NCBI GenBank assembly: GCA_963575745.1
Contig: CAUYUJ010015503.1
Span: forward strand, 1 to 64,000
DNA length: 64,000 bases
Direction of reading: 5' to 3'
From: Prorocentrum cordatum
Lineage: Eukaryota > Sar > Dinophyceae > Prorocentrales > Prorocentraceae
In this document: positions 10,710 through 21,060 of the stretch, in pieces
Layout of the letters: every line of letters starts with the position of its first letter
Position numbering within the stretch: position 1 is the first letter of the stretch
Position numbers and translations under genes: made by a program
The notes under the pieces: model-generated
What the model saw: only the letters and a program-made list of their open reading frames with translations
Told to the model about the DNA's origin: nothing
The model's database searches: none

Positions 10710-11560
10710 CGTTCCGTTACAGGTCCCAGGAAGGACCCGAAAAAGGCCCAGGGCGCCCGGAGACCGCAGAATCCACGAATCGATACCGGATTCAAAGAAA
10801 CTCCCGTCGTTCCGTTCCAGGCCCTCGGAGGGCCCAGCGGCGCCCTGAGGTCAGAAAGTCAAGGAGTCGATACGGGTTACAAATCAACTGTCATCGTTGC
10901 ATCCCGAACTCCCCCTCCTCGTCCTCCTCGTCCTCCTTGTCCTGCTCCTCCTCCTGCCCCCCCCTGTCCTCCTCCTCCTCTCCCTCCCCCTCCTCGTCGG
11001 CGTCCCCGCGAGCGCAACATTATTTGCCTGAGGGCATCACAATAGCGCGAAGCGCGCGGGCGCGCCTTTGTAGGCCACACAACAACCTGCGCGCACGATG
11101 CGCCCCTACGAGCCACAGGCGTATGCCTACGCACACTGCAAACACGCTGTCGTCGCACTACGAGCAGCATACGTAACTATACGCTACACATCAGGCGCTG
11201 CTACGACGACGGTGGGTGGGGCGGCGGCCGCTATGTCATGTACTGGGTGGGTGGGTGGGTTGGAGGCCACATAACGCGCATTATGTGCTTGAGTTAAAAA
11301 ACTTGAGCTCCTTTACTACATAACCAACGGAAAATCAATGAGTCCCACCAGCCCTCTGAGCGTAGGTGGTCTAGGAGGGGCTTACCATTGTTTTTCCTTA
11401 ATGCACACCCTCTCCCCCAGGCGACCGGCGGCCAACCAGGAACGGTGCGGACCCGTCCCCCCGCAATCCCTGTCAAAAAATTAGCCTGGCGAAGGACCCA
11501 ACCATATGCAGTTGTGAGTACCGTCGTTGTGAGTATCGCAATCGGTGGAGATCCCTGTGG
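10710..11560. other. Region without gene
   Basis: A decayed duplication of about 110 bp spans 10707-10880 (TTCCGTT-AGG / GGCCC and GATACGGGTTAC-type motifs recur). CTC-rich sequence lies at 10910-11000, followed by unique sequence. From about 11485 the sequence matches the left flank of the second minisatellite (near 13300). No coding evidence. Confidence 0.5.
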
Positions 11561-13076
11561 GCCGCGAAAGGCTGTCCTGGGTAGGGGAGACGCATGTGAC
11601 TGCAGCAACTGTTGCCTTCGGTGGAGCTCCCTATGGGGCCACGAAACGCTGTCCTGGGTGGGTGGAGACGCATGCGAACTGCGGCACTGGGGCTTTCGGT
11701 TGAGCTCCCTGTGGGGCAACGAAACGCTGTCCTGGATGGGGGAGACGCATGCGAGTGCAGTTGTGGCCTTCGGTGGAGCTCCATATGGGGCCACGAAGCG
11801 CTGTCCTGGATTGGGGAGACGCATGCGAACTGCGCCACTGGGACTTCGGTGGAGCTCCTTATGGGGCTACGAAAGGTTGGCCTGGGTGGGGGAGACGCAT
11901 GCGAACTGCGCCACTGGGGCCTTCCTGGGTGGGGGAGACGCATGCGAACTGCGCCACTGGGACCCTCGGTGGAGCTCCCTATGGGGCCACGGAACGTTGT
12001 CCTGGGTGGGGGAGACGCATGCGAACTGCGCCACTGGGGCCTTTGGTGGAGCTCCCTATGGGGCCACGAAACGTTGTCCTGGGTGGGGGAGACGCATGCG
12101 AACTGCGCCACTGGGACCCTCGGTGGAGCTCCCTATGGGGCCACGAAACGCTGTCCTGGGTGGGGGGGACGCATGCGAACTGCGCCACTGGGACCTCGGT
12201 GGAGCTCCCTATGGGGCCACGAAACGCTGTCCTGGGTGGGGGAGACGCATGCGAACTGCGCCACTGGGGCCCTCGGTGGGGCTCCCTATGGGGCCACGAA
12301 ACGCTGTCCTGGGTGGGGGGGACGCATGATAACTGCGCCACTGGGACCCTCGGTGGAGCTCTCTATGGGGCCACGAAGCGCTGTCCTGGGTGGGGGAGAC
12401 GCATGCGAACTGCGGCATTGGGACCCTCGGTGGAGCTCCCTATGGGGCCACGAAACGCTGTCCTGGTTGGGGAGACGCATGCGAACTGCACCAATGTGGC
12501 CTTCGGTGGGGCTCCCTATGGGGCCACGAAACGCTGTCCTGGGTGGGGGAGACGCATGCGAACTGCGCCACTGGGACCCTCGGTGGAGCTCCCTACTGGG
12601 CCACGAAGCGTTGTCCTGGGTGGGGGGACGCATGATAACTGCGCCACTGGGACCCTCGGTGGGGTTCCCTATGGGGCCACGAAACGCTGTCCTGGGCGGG
12701 GGAGACGCATGCGAACTGCGCCACTGGGACTTCGGTGGAGCTTCCTATGAGGCCACGAAACGTTGTCCTCCTGGATGGGGGAGACGCATGCGAACTGCGC
12801 CACTGGGGCCTTCGGTGGAGCTCCCTATGGGGCCACGAAACGCTGTCCTGGGTGGGGGAGACGCATGCGAACTGCGCCACTTGGACTTCGGTGGAGCTTC
12901 CTATGGGGCCACGAAGAGCTGTCCTGGGTGGGGGAGACGCATGCGAACTGCGCCACTGGGACCTCGGTGGAGCTCCCTATGGGGCCACGAAGCGCTGTCC
13001 TGGGTGGGGGAGACGCATGCGAACTGCGCCACTGGGCCCTTAGGTGGAGCTCCCTATGGGGCTACGAAACGTGTGA
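11561..13076. repeat. Minisatellite A, 77-bp unit, about 20 copies
   Basis: Units containing TGTCCTGGGTGGGGGAGACG and ATGCGAACTGCGCCACTGGG recur about every 76-77 bp (for example at 12001, 12078, 12155 and 12231). The other half of the unit is GGTGGAGCTCCCTATGGGG with CCACGAAACG. Because 77 is not a multiple of three and the unit lacks stops in most phases, long frames stay open on both strands; these are not genes. Some units are shortened (near 11930) and individual point variants spread over neighbouring units, as expected from unequal exchange. Confidence 0.95.
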
Positions 13077-13149
13077 GGGGTGCGCCGTGAGCAGAGGCAA
13101 CGAGGGAGAGGAGGGCGGAGGAAGGAGGCAGCGGGAGGAGGAGGAGGAG

Positions 13150-13345
13150 TGAGGGAGACGCGGGGCACCGTCTCTTCAAAACGAGGACCCAACACCACAG
13201 GATGGTTGGGAACTACACAACGCACTCTGCCTCCAGATTTGGAGCATCCGCGGCCAACCCGATGCAGCCCCCCCCCACACCATCAGTGCCACAAGAAGTT
13301 TCCTGGCGATGGACCCAACCATATACAGTTACGAATACCGCAAAA
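13150..13345. repeat. Shared flank between minisatellites A and B
   Basis: The part 13150-13218 (CTCTTCAAAACGAGGACCCA, then ACAGGATGGTTGGGAACT) closes array A and recurs at 14825-14893 closing array B. The part about 13305-13345 (TGGCGATGGACCCAACCATA) opens array B and recurs at about 11485-11520 opening array A. Both arrays thus sit inside the same host sequence. Confidence 0.85.
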
Positions 13346-13379
13346 CAAGTTGAACGAATGAGAGGGAACTCCGCAAGGG

Positions 13380-14760
13380 GCCACGAAACGTGTGAGAGGT
13401 GTGCCGAAATGGGTGCGGTGCCGCCATGCGAACGCAGCCACTGGGGCCCTCGGTGGAGCTCCCTATGGGGCCACGAACCGTGTGAGGGGTGTGCGGAAAT
13501 GGGCGCGGTGCCGCCATGCGAACGCAGCCACTGGGGCCTTCGGTGGAGCTCCTCATGGGGCCAAGAAACGTGTGAGGGGTGTGCCGAAATGGGCGCGGTG
13601 CCGCCATGCGGACGCAGCCACTGGAGCCCTCGGTGGAGCTCCTTATGGGGCCAACAAGCGTGTGAGGGGTGTCCCGAAATGGGCGCGGTGCCGCCATGCG
13701 AACGCAGCAACTGGAACCCTCGGTGGAGCTCCCTATGCGGCCACGAAGCGTGTGAGGGGTGTGCCGAAATGGGCGCGGTGCCGCCATGCGAACGCAGCCA
13801 TTGGAACCCTCGGTGGAGCTCCCCATGAGGCCACGAAACGTGTGAGGGGTGTGCCGAAATAAGTGCGGTGCCGCAGTGCGAACGCAGCCACTGGGGCCCT
13901 CGGTGGAGCTCCCTATGGGGCCACGACCGTGTGAGGGGTGTGCGGAAATGGGCGCGGTGCCGCCTGCGAACGCAGCCACTGGAGCCCTCGGTGGAGCTCC
14001 CTATGGGGCCACGAAACGTGTGACGGGTGTGCCGAAATGAGCGCGGTGCCGCCATGCGAACGCAGCCACGGGGGCCCTCGGTGGAGCTCCCTCAGGGGCC
14101 ACGAAACGTGTGAGGGGTGTGCCGACATGGGTGCGGTGCCGCCACGCGAACGCAGCCACTGGAGCCTTCGGTAGAGCTCCCGATGGGGCCACGAAACGTG
14201 TGAGGGGTGTCCCGAAATGGGTGCGGTGCCGCCATGCGAACGCAGCCACTGGGGCCCTCGGTGGAGCTCCCTATGGGGCCACGAAACGTGTGACGGGTGT
14301 GCCGAGATGGGTGCGGTGCCGCCATGCGAACGCAGCCACTGGAGCCCTCGGTGGAGCTCCCTATGGGGCCACGAAACGTGTGACGGGTGTGCCGAAATGA
14401 GCGCGGTGCCGCCATGCGAACGCAGCCACTGGGGCCTTCGGTGGAGCTTCCTATGGGGCCACGAAACGTGTGAGGGGTGTGCCGAAATGAGCGCGGTGCC
14501 GCCATGCGAACGCAGCGACTGGGGCCCTCGGTGGAGCTCCGTATGGGGCCAACAAGCGTGTGAGGGGTGTGCCGAATTGGGTGCGGTGCCGCCATGCGAA
14601 CGCAGCCACTGGGGCCATCGGTGGAGCTCCCCATGGGGCCACGAAACGTGTGAGGGGTGTGCCGAAATGGGTGCGGTGCCGCCATGCTGCGAACGCAGCC
14701 GCTGGAGCCCTCGGTGGAGCTCCTTATGGGGCCACGAACCGTGTGAGGGGTGTGCCGAAG
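13380..14760. repeat. Minisatellite B, 90-bp unit, about 15 copies
   Basis: Units of CCACGAAACGTGTGAGGGGT, GTGCCGAAATGGGCGCGGTG, CCGCCATGCGAACGCAGCCA and CTCGGTGGAGCTCCCTATGG recur every 90 bp (13381, 13471, 13561, 13651, 13741 and so on). Because 90 is a multiple of three, frames of 150-320 codons remain open on both strands; they show no non-repeat content and are rejected as genes. The half with GGTGGAGCTCCCTATGGGGC is shared with minisatellite A. Confidence 0.95.
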
Positions 14761-14984
14761 TGGGTGTGGCTGACGCGGAGGGGGAGGAGGGAGGAGGGGG
14801 CAGAGGGAGGAATGAAGGAAGGAAGGAGTGAACGCGGGGCGCTGTCTCTTCAAAACGAGGACCCAACACCACAGGATGGTTGGGAACTATACAGTGAGAT
14901 CTGGAATCAGGTTCATGCGGCCGGCGAGTACTTTGTATCCCCTGCTGTGCGCAAGGCTACCGTCCCTGACAGCAAACAAACCAA

Positions 14985-16045
14985 AATGAACCTCGCGGCT
15001 AAATCTGGATCGTGCGCGGCCACCCCGGTATCACTGTCAAGTGGTTTTTGACAGGGACGACAATGGTGGTGGCGCGTGGCCTGCTGTGCGCAGGCCCACC
15101 AGATACAATGATGGGCATTGGTGTTCGACGTGGACTGTGGGGGCGGGCCGACATGTTTCCCGATGTGTGCTGTCACATGCGCAGGCGCACCTGACATACT
15201 CTGTGCGTGCCCCGAACGTGGCGCACCTGGAGCGGCTGGGGTATGCGGCACGCCTGGCGCACGCGGAGCACGTGGCGCATCTGGCGCACCAGGCGTGCCT
15301 GGCACGCTCGGGCCCCAGGGGTTTCTGGCGCGCGTGGCGCCCCTGACACGCGTGGCGCACCTCGCACATTTGGTCGGTTTTGGTTCCCAGTAGCTGCCCA
15401 TCCAAAGACGACCGCTGAAAATGCTCAGGCTCGGGTGCTACTTATGTGTTGGGAGGGCGGGTCGGAGAGAGCTGGACGACTGGCCATCTAGGGGGTGTCT
15501 TGAAATGCGCCTCGCGGCTAAATCTGGATCATGCGTAGCCACCCCGCGATCACTGTGAAGTTGTTGTTGGCAGGGACGACGGGGGTGGTGGCGAGTGGCC
15601 TGCTGTGCGCAGGCCAACCAGACACAATGATGGGCATTGGTGTTCGACAAGGATGGTGGGGGCCGACATGTTCCCCGATGTGTGCTGTCACATGCGCAGG
15701 CGCACCTGACGCACTCTGCACGTGCCCCGAACGTGGCGCACCTGGCGCGGTTTGACTGCGCGGCACACCTGGCGCACTCGGAGCACGTGTGGCGCATCTG
15801 GCGCACCAGGCGTGCCTGGCACGCTCGGGCCCCAGAGGTTCCTGGCGCGCGTGGCGCCCCTGGCACGCGTGGCGCACCTCGCCCAAGCGTCGCGCACCTG
15901 GGGTCGGCTTTGGTTCCCAGTAGCTGTCCATCCAAAGGCGACTGCTGAACATGCTCAGGCTCGGGTGCCACTTATGTGCTTATGTGTTGGGAGGGCGGGT
16001 GGTAGTGAGCTAGTCTGCTTGCCATCTGGGGGGTGCCTTGACCCC
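14985..16045 (+). repeat. 517-bp tandem duplication, 2 units
   Basis: Unit 1 begins near 14988 and unit 2 near 15505, both with CTCGCGGCTAAATCTGGATC. They also share GGCCTGCTGTGCGCAGGCC, ATGATGGGCATTGGTGTTCG, the GTCACATGCGCAGGCGCACC block and the end TTGGTTCCCAGTAGCTG. Inside each unit a 9-bp CTGGCGCAC-type minisatellite varies in copy number. No coding frame is conserved between the two units. Confidence 0.85.
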
Positions 16046-16084
16046 TCCCCCTACCCACCCACCCTGGACCTGGACGGGGGTGGT

Positions 16085-16500
16085 TGGAGGGTTCAAGATG
16101 GCCCGAGACGGCTCCAAGAGGGCCCCTGAATCCAAGATGAGCTCCAAGATGGCTCAAGATAGTGCGCGATGCCTCAAGCTGACTCCCAAGATGCTCCAAG
16201 CGGCCCCAAGAACGTTCCAAGGCGGCTCCAAGATGCCTCCGAGACCTCGGAGGAGGCCCCGAAGAAGCCAACATCCTTCAACTACCTAAGGCAAGTCCAT
16301 GATTGTTGTTTTCTCGCCGTTTCGCTTCCGATGGCCATCCGATGCCCCCAAGATGGCCCCAGGATGGCCCAAGAGGCCCCCAGGAGAGACCCAAGTGAGC
16401 CACACCACGGCTCCGAAAGCGCCCAAGAGCGCTCCAAGATCGCCCCAGGAGGCGACGCTTCGGGATCCCCCAGGGGGGAGGGGGCGAATTAGGGAACCCC
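16085..16500. repeat. Degenerate AAGATGGCCCC repeats
   Basis: Irregular CAAGATGGCCC, CCAAGAGGCCCC and GCTCCAAGATG units occur at 16085-16300 and 16340-16480, separated by a short TTTCGCTTCCGATGGCC stretch. The preceding CCTGGACCTGGA landmark also occurs upstream of the 7.43 kb block. Non-coding. Confidence 0.7.
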
Positions 16501-16689
16501 TCTTCTTTGATCACCTCAACTCCCCTGGGCATCGTTTCTGGATGGGCTGGTGGGGATACGCTTTTTTGGTCGGCGGCTCCCTGGCGAAGGTGAAGAAGCG
16601 GGGTAACGTCCGGGGCGCGGAACGAAGATGATTGGCCGCAGTGGCGTATGTACATGCCAGGGAGCTGGTGGGGATACGCGAAGCGTCGA

Positions 16690-17410
16690 CAATTTGGCAT
16701 TATCACCTTTCTGCTTTCGATGGCCTTCCGAGGCCTCAAGATGGCCCCAAGAGGGCCCATGAGCTCCAAGAGAGGCCCACGGGAGCCCCGAGAGTGCCCA
16801 AGAGCGCCTCAAGAGGGGTCCAAGAGCCGAGCTTAGGCATTCTAGAATGCCAGGGCTACGTGAGTACCCCCCTTGGTTGATCGATCTCCGCCAAGATGGC
16901 CCCAAATAGCGCTCCTAAGACTCCCAAGAGCGCCCCAGGATGGCCCCACGAGGCGCCCAGGCGGCCCCAAGTGGCACCACAGATGTGTCAAAGAGGCTCC
17001 CAAGAGGCCCCCAAGAGGCTTCAAGAGAATCCCCGCGGCACCCAAGACGCTCAATGACGGCCCGGGGCTCGCCAAGATGCCCCTTCTCCTCCTCCTTCTC
17101 CTCCTCCTCCTCCTCCTCCTCGTCCTCCTCCTCCTCCTCCTCCTCCTCCTCCTCCTCCTCTCCCTTCTCCTTGTCCACTGTTTCTTCCTCCTTCCTCCTC
17201 TTCGCCCTCCTCCTCCCTCTCCTCCTCCTTCTCCTCCACCATTCTCCCCCTCTTGGGGTATCGGACGGCTTCCCCCGCCCTTTGTTCCTCTGCATGCTCC
17301 CTCACTTCCCTGATCACCTCAACTCCCCTGGGCATCGTTTCTGGATGGGTTGGTGGGAATATTTTTTTGTTCGGCGGCCCGCAAGGAAAAGTCCAGAGGG
17401 CGTGTCAATC
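16690..17410 (+). repeat. Composite dispersed repeat DR-8 with internal CTC array, copy 1
   Basis: Its order is as follows. First comes a 400-bp AAGATGGCCCC-rich part beginning CTTTCTGCTTTCGATGGCCT, including TTTAGGCATTCTA-like and GATCGATCTCC landmarks. Then comes a CTC tract (17085-17260), then a tail with CTTCCCTGATCA and CGTTTCTGGATGGG leading into DR-7. The same order is found at 19168-19960. The triplet array is therefore carried inside a dispersed unit. Confidence 0.82.
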
Positions 17411-17454
17411 AACGGCAAAGGGGCGCGATGTCAGATAATTCGCGAGGGCCTGGC

Positions 17455-17550
17455 CACAAAACTGGTGGGGATACTTTTTTTTGATTTGCGGCCCGCAAGG
17501 AAAAGTCCAGAGGGCGGTGCGAGGCAAAGGGGCGCAGTGCCAGATAATTA
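17455..17550 (+). repeat. Dispersed repeat DR-7 (further copy)
   Basis: CTGGTGGGGATACTTTTTTT is followed by CGGCCCGCAAGGAAAAGTCC, AGAGGGCG and CAGATAATT, closely matching 17340-17440. The two copies are consecutive, so DR-7 is locally tandem here. Confidence 0.8.
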
Positions 17551-18600
17551 CCATGCAAAAGCCACTGGGTGCATGCCAGCGGCAGAAGAGCTGCCACGGA
17601 TGGACAGCAACTGAGCACAAGCCAGACCCACAGGTGGGGAAACCTGACCGTTGGGAGACAGGGCAGCGGCACTGCGCAGGCTGATGCCACGCCGGCCCGC
17701 GGCAAGAGGCGAGACGCAAGCAAGGACCACTGGACAGATGCCAGCGGACCAAGGGCACCTGGAGGCACCAACGCGTAAATGGAACAGTAACTACGCGGAA
17801 CCTGCACCCTGGCACCCACGAGTGGCGCGGCACAGGAGAGTACAGAGACAAAGCGGGACAGAGCACAGAAGGTCTAGAAACGCGGTGGACTCATTCACAT
17901 GGCACCCTGTGCGTACACGACCTCCTGAAGGAGGATCACTTCCGTCGCCGACGATGGGGGGAAGCCACTTAGCATACAGCTGGACTTCAAAGGGTGAAGC
18001 ACGAGAGGGGGCCTTCAGCCAGTTGCCTCTGCACCACGGCCCGCACTCAACGCGGGCAAAGAACCTGGGTGGGGTTATTCCAGCCGACCGCAGGAGCAAG
18101 CACCCACGGGACGCCGCGGGTATCTATGCGCAGTGTAGTGCCCCTCGAACCCAGGAGGTGGCACAAAACGTGGCCAGAGCCATCCACTGCAGGCGGGGAC
18201 AGATGGGGCGACGCCTTCAGCCAGTCGCCCCGGTCCTCCACGGGCCGCAACGCGGCCAAAAACCGTGGGTGGGGTTATCTCAGCCGACCGCACGGGCTAG
18301 GAGCCCACGCGGGCCGTGGGGGTCTAGCGCAGTGTGGGGGGTGTACCTCGCTCCCAGGAGGTAGCACGGGAACCAAGGCCGCGGCCGGCCACTGCGGTGA
18401 AACAATCCCCATCCCAGGGTGGGCCGTCAGGAACGTAGCCGCCCAGTGGGAGTCCTTCGACCCAGGGGTCAGCCCCGACTGACACTGCCTGCGTGAGGCG
18501 GGACCCATGATATCCGCGCCTCTCAGGCACCAGTGCTGTGGCGACGAGGGAAAGGGGGGTAGCAGCCGATAGCCGCTGGACTTTTCCCCCCCCTCCCCTC
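17551..18600. other. Unique region with a 204-bp tandem duplication
   Basis: Positions 18010-18125 and 18215-18325 are two copies of a unit carrying GCCTTCAGCCAGT, the GGGTGGGGTTAT motif, CAGCCGACCGCA and CCCACG. A related end (CCCAGGAGGT-GCAC) follows each. Frames on plus and minus are open over parts of the region but not conserved between the duplicates. No gene is assigned. Confidence 0.6.
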
Positions 18601-18607
18601 AAGGCTA

Positions 18608-19165
18608 TAAGTCGGCGTCGTCGATGATGACGACGCCCCTCCTCGGCTTTCCGCCCCGCGCCGCGGGCCGCACGGCCGCCCCGTCGCCCGAGGCCTCGCG
18701 CGCCGCCTCCGCGCCCGAGGGCTCGCCCGCCCCGCCAGACCTTGAGCGCGCCCCGCGCCGCCTCCGCCCGCCGCCGCCCGCGCGGGCGCCACCCGGCCGC
18801 GCCGCCGTCTCCGCCAGTGCCCGCGGCCGCCGCGTGCGCCCGTCGGCTTCCGGCGCCTCCGGCGCCTCTGGCGCCTCCAGCGCCGCCGGGGCGAGCGCGA
18901 ACGCGGGCCGCGCCCCCGCGACTCGCCTGCCGTCGCAGGCGGCGCGGCGGTCGCCGCCGCGGCGGCGGCGCCTGGCCGCACCTGGAGCCGCGCCTCGCGC
19001 CGCAGCTCCCGGCGCCGCAGGCCCTCCTCCACCGCGCGGCCCAGCTGCTCGGTCTCCTCCCTCGCCTCCCGCAGCCGCCGCCTGCGCAGCTCCTCGGCAC
19101 CCTCCGGCCCGACGCCAGCGCTGGCCCGCGGAGGCGCGGCCGCCCGCCCGGCGCCCGCGCTCCTC
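18608..19165 (-). pseudogene. Coding fragment: charged coiled-coil segment and acidic C-terminus
   Basis: Read on minus from about 19165, one frame gives a helix-forming, charged stretch (EGAEELRRRRLREAREETEQ followed by LGRAVEEGLRRRELRREARL) of about 40 residues. The reading then passes into Ala/Pro-rich sequence, and a different frame, also protein-like, ends at 18608 with a GVVIIDDADL C-terminus and a stop. The two frames differ, so either an intron or a frameshift separates them. A GT-AG pair is possible after RLQ, but no splice form could be fixed. The fragment starts where composite repeat DR-8 begins, suggesting insertion or truncation. The protein family is not recognised. Confidence 0.35.
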
Positions 19166-19167
19166 CC

Positions 19168-19960
19168 AGGCTTTCGCCTTTCTGCTTTCGATGGCCTTCC
19201 GAGGCCTCAAGATGGCCCCAAGAGGGCCCATGGGCTCCAAGAGAAGCCCACGAGAGCCCCAAGACGGCCCCAAGAGTGCCCAAGAGCGCCCCGGGTCCAA
19301 GAGCCGAATTTAGGCATTCTAAAAGGCTAGGGCTAATTGAGTACCCCCTATGTTTGATCGATCTCCACCAAGATGGCTCCAAGAGCGCCCACAAGGCTCC
19401 CAAGAGCGCCCAAAGAGGGCCCCAAGAGGCGCCAAGGAGGCCCCAAGATACCCCCCAGAGACCCCCAAGAGACCCCCAAGAGGCCCCAAGAGGCTCCCCG
19501 AGGTACAGAAGACGCTCTAACAGGCCCCCAGGACCGCCGAGAGGCCGCAAATAGGCTTCCAAGCTCGCCATTTTCCTTTTCCTCTTCCTCTTCTTCTCCT
19601 CATCCGCCAAATTCCTCTCCTCTCTCATCCCCCATTCACTTCCTCCTCCTCCTCCTCCTCCTCCTCTTCCTCCTCCTCCTCCTTCTCGCCCTCCTCCACT
19701 TGATCCTCCTCCCCCTCCTCCTCCTCCTCCTCCTCCTCCTCCTCCTCCTCCTCCTCCTCCTCCCCGTCGTCCTCTTCTTCTTCTTCTTCTGCTTCCTCCT
19801 CCTCCTCCTCCGATTCCTCCTCCTTCCTCCCCCTCTTGGTGCACGACGGTTTCTCCAGCTCTTTATCTCCCTGTTTGCTCCCACACTTCCCTGATCAGAG
19901 CAACTGGCCGGGGCCTCGTTTCTGGATGGGCTGGTGGGAATACTTGTTTGATCGCGACCG
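19168..19960 (+). repeat. Composite dispersed repeat DR-8 with internal CTC array, copy 2
   Basis: It matches 16690-17410 in order and orientation: CTTTCTGCTTTCGATGGCCT, the AAGATGGCCCC-rich part, the GATCGATCTCC landmark, a CTC tract (19640-19800, longer than in copy 1 and with CTT variants), then the tail CTTCCCTGATCA, CGTTTCTGGATGGGCTGG and DR-7 sequence. Confidence 0.82.
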
Positions 19961-20059
19961 CGGCGAAGAAAAGGTCGAACGGCGTCAACGGATGCATCGG
20001 CCTGAATTAGCGCACGGGAAGAGGAAGGCGAAAAGAGACAATACCAAGCAAGGGGGGAG

Positions 20060-20417
20060 GCAGACGGCTGGTGGGGATACTTTTTCCGTCGCAGCCGCAG
20101 GCGAAGGCGCACAGCGGCGTCGCAAGTCAGCTCGGGCTACGAGCAAAACTAATTGACCGACTGGTGGGGATACTTTTTAGTCAGCGGCCGCGGGCGAGCG
20201 CGCCAGCGGCGAGTCCAGTGAAAGCGGGGCACGCAGCGACAAATTCACCTAAAGCAACGGAGGGCGGCCTCACCTAAAGCGGCGAAGCGGGGCCTCACGC
20301 AGCACCTCAGCGGCGGACCGGCGAGTGGAGGGGGCAGCTGAAACTGAGTCGTACTGCCAGCGTACAGGTATGCACGGCGTCGGAAGCGACCGGTGGGGAT
20401 GCGCGAAGCGCCAAGAG
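20060..20417 (+). repeat. Degenerate tandem DR-7 relatives
   Basis: GCTGGTGGGGATACTTTTT appears at 20068 and 20160, and a weaker GGTGGGGATGCGCGAAG at about 20392, each followed by GC-rich CGCAG/GCGGC sequence with AAAGC. They appear to be diverged tandem descendants of DR-7 and lie immediately 3' of the gene fragment on minus. Confidence 0.55.
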
Positions 20418-21060
20418 TTAACTTTGGGTGAAGCCGATCCTTCGCACGACGGGGGCCGCCGGCGCCCACTTGATCGGAGCGGCCTCGCGCTCTGCGGGGT
20501 CAGTGTGCTGCCACAGGAGGACGCCATCGGGCTGCTGCGCGAGGAGCCGGTAGGGCCCGTAGCCGGCACACGCGGGGTTGCTGAGGAGCACTTCCCCGTC
20601 CTGCCGCTTCATCAGCAGCGTCGCGCCGCCGAAGTCGACCGTGCCGTTCAGGCCCACCTCCACCGTCACCCCCGACGTGGAGGAGTAGCTGCCCCTCAGG
20701 GTGTGGAACTCCTTACCAGCCTGGAACATATCCCTATCCCTATGCTGGGCATCTCCTCATCACGATGCCAATCTTAGGGATTCCCTTTTTTTTTGAGGGC
20801 GAATCCCTAAGATTGTCATCGTCTCATGGCGTGTCAATCTTAGGGATAGGGATACGTTCGAGGCTGGTAAACTCCCCGCGGCTGCCGGAGCTGGACCTCG
20901 GCATCGGCGGTGGCGAAGTGTTGCTGGCCCTCGGCAGGGACCACGGCGACAAGCTGCTGCGAGGCACCAGCGGCCCAGGCCCAGGGCGGGGCGAGACGTG
21001 CGCGAAGGCCGCTCTGTCGCTGGGCAGCCCCTGGCGAGCTGCGGCAGGGGCGTGCGACAA
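20418..21060 (-). CDS. Host gene fragment, two exons separated by a 161-nt introner intron
   Basis: Exon A (about 21060-20873) reads in one frame with QQLVAVVPAEGQQHFATADA and ends at GGA (Gly). Exon B (20711-20418) starts GAG TTC (Glu-Phe) and continues with a beta-rich stretch, including GVTVEVGLNGTVDFGGATLL, KRQDGEVLLSNPACAGYGPY and LLAQQPDGVLLWQHTDPAER, to a TAA at 20420-20418. Splicing at GT (20872-20871) and AG (20713-20712) is phase 0 and joins the two frames exactly. The true start is not visible; upstream of about 21080 lies an IR-3 element, and exon B may splice again before its stop, since the last residues run into repeat sequence. No protein family is recognised. The intron is entirely a transposon-like element (separate entry). 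Confidence 0.6.
20713..20870 (-). mobile_element. Introner-type element forming the intron of the 20.4-21.1 kb gene
   Basis: This 158-bp element has 30-bp terminal inverted repeats differing at 2 positions (left end TTACCAGCCTGGAACATATC on plus; the right end read in reverse starts TTACCAGCCTCGAACGTATC). The arms continue into CCCTATCCCTA. The element is flanked by identical 5-bp duplications ACTCC at 20708-20712 and 20871-20875. On the gene strand the duplication is GGAGT. The donor GT lies in its upstream copy, and the acceptor AG combines the last A of the element with the first G of the downstream copy. Inside are further opposed copies of AATCTTAGGGAT. This is the published hallmark structure of introner elements; here it is inferred from sequence alone. 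Confidence 0.85.

Noticed and set aside
10230-11045. Poly-Thr frame over the ACT array and its minus-strand poly-Val counterpart
   Set aside because: Pure translation of a trinucleotide microsatellite.
11612-13090. Open frame of nearly 500 codons (Trp/Cys/Gly-rich) across minisatellite A
   Set aside because: It is a direct translation of the 77-bp tandem unit, the period rotates the frame, and equivalent long frames exist in other phases and on the minus strand.
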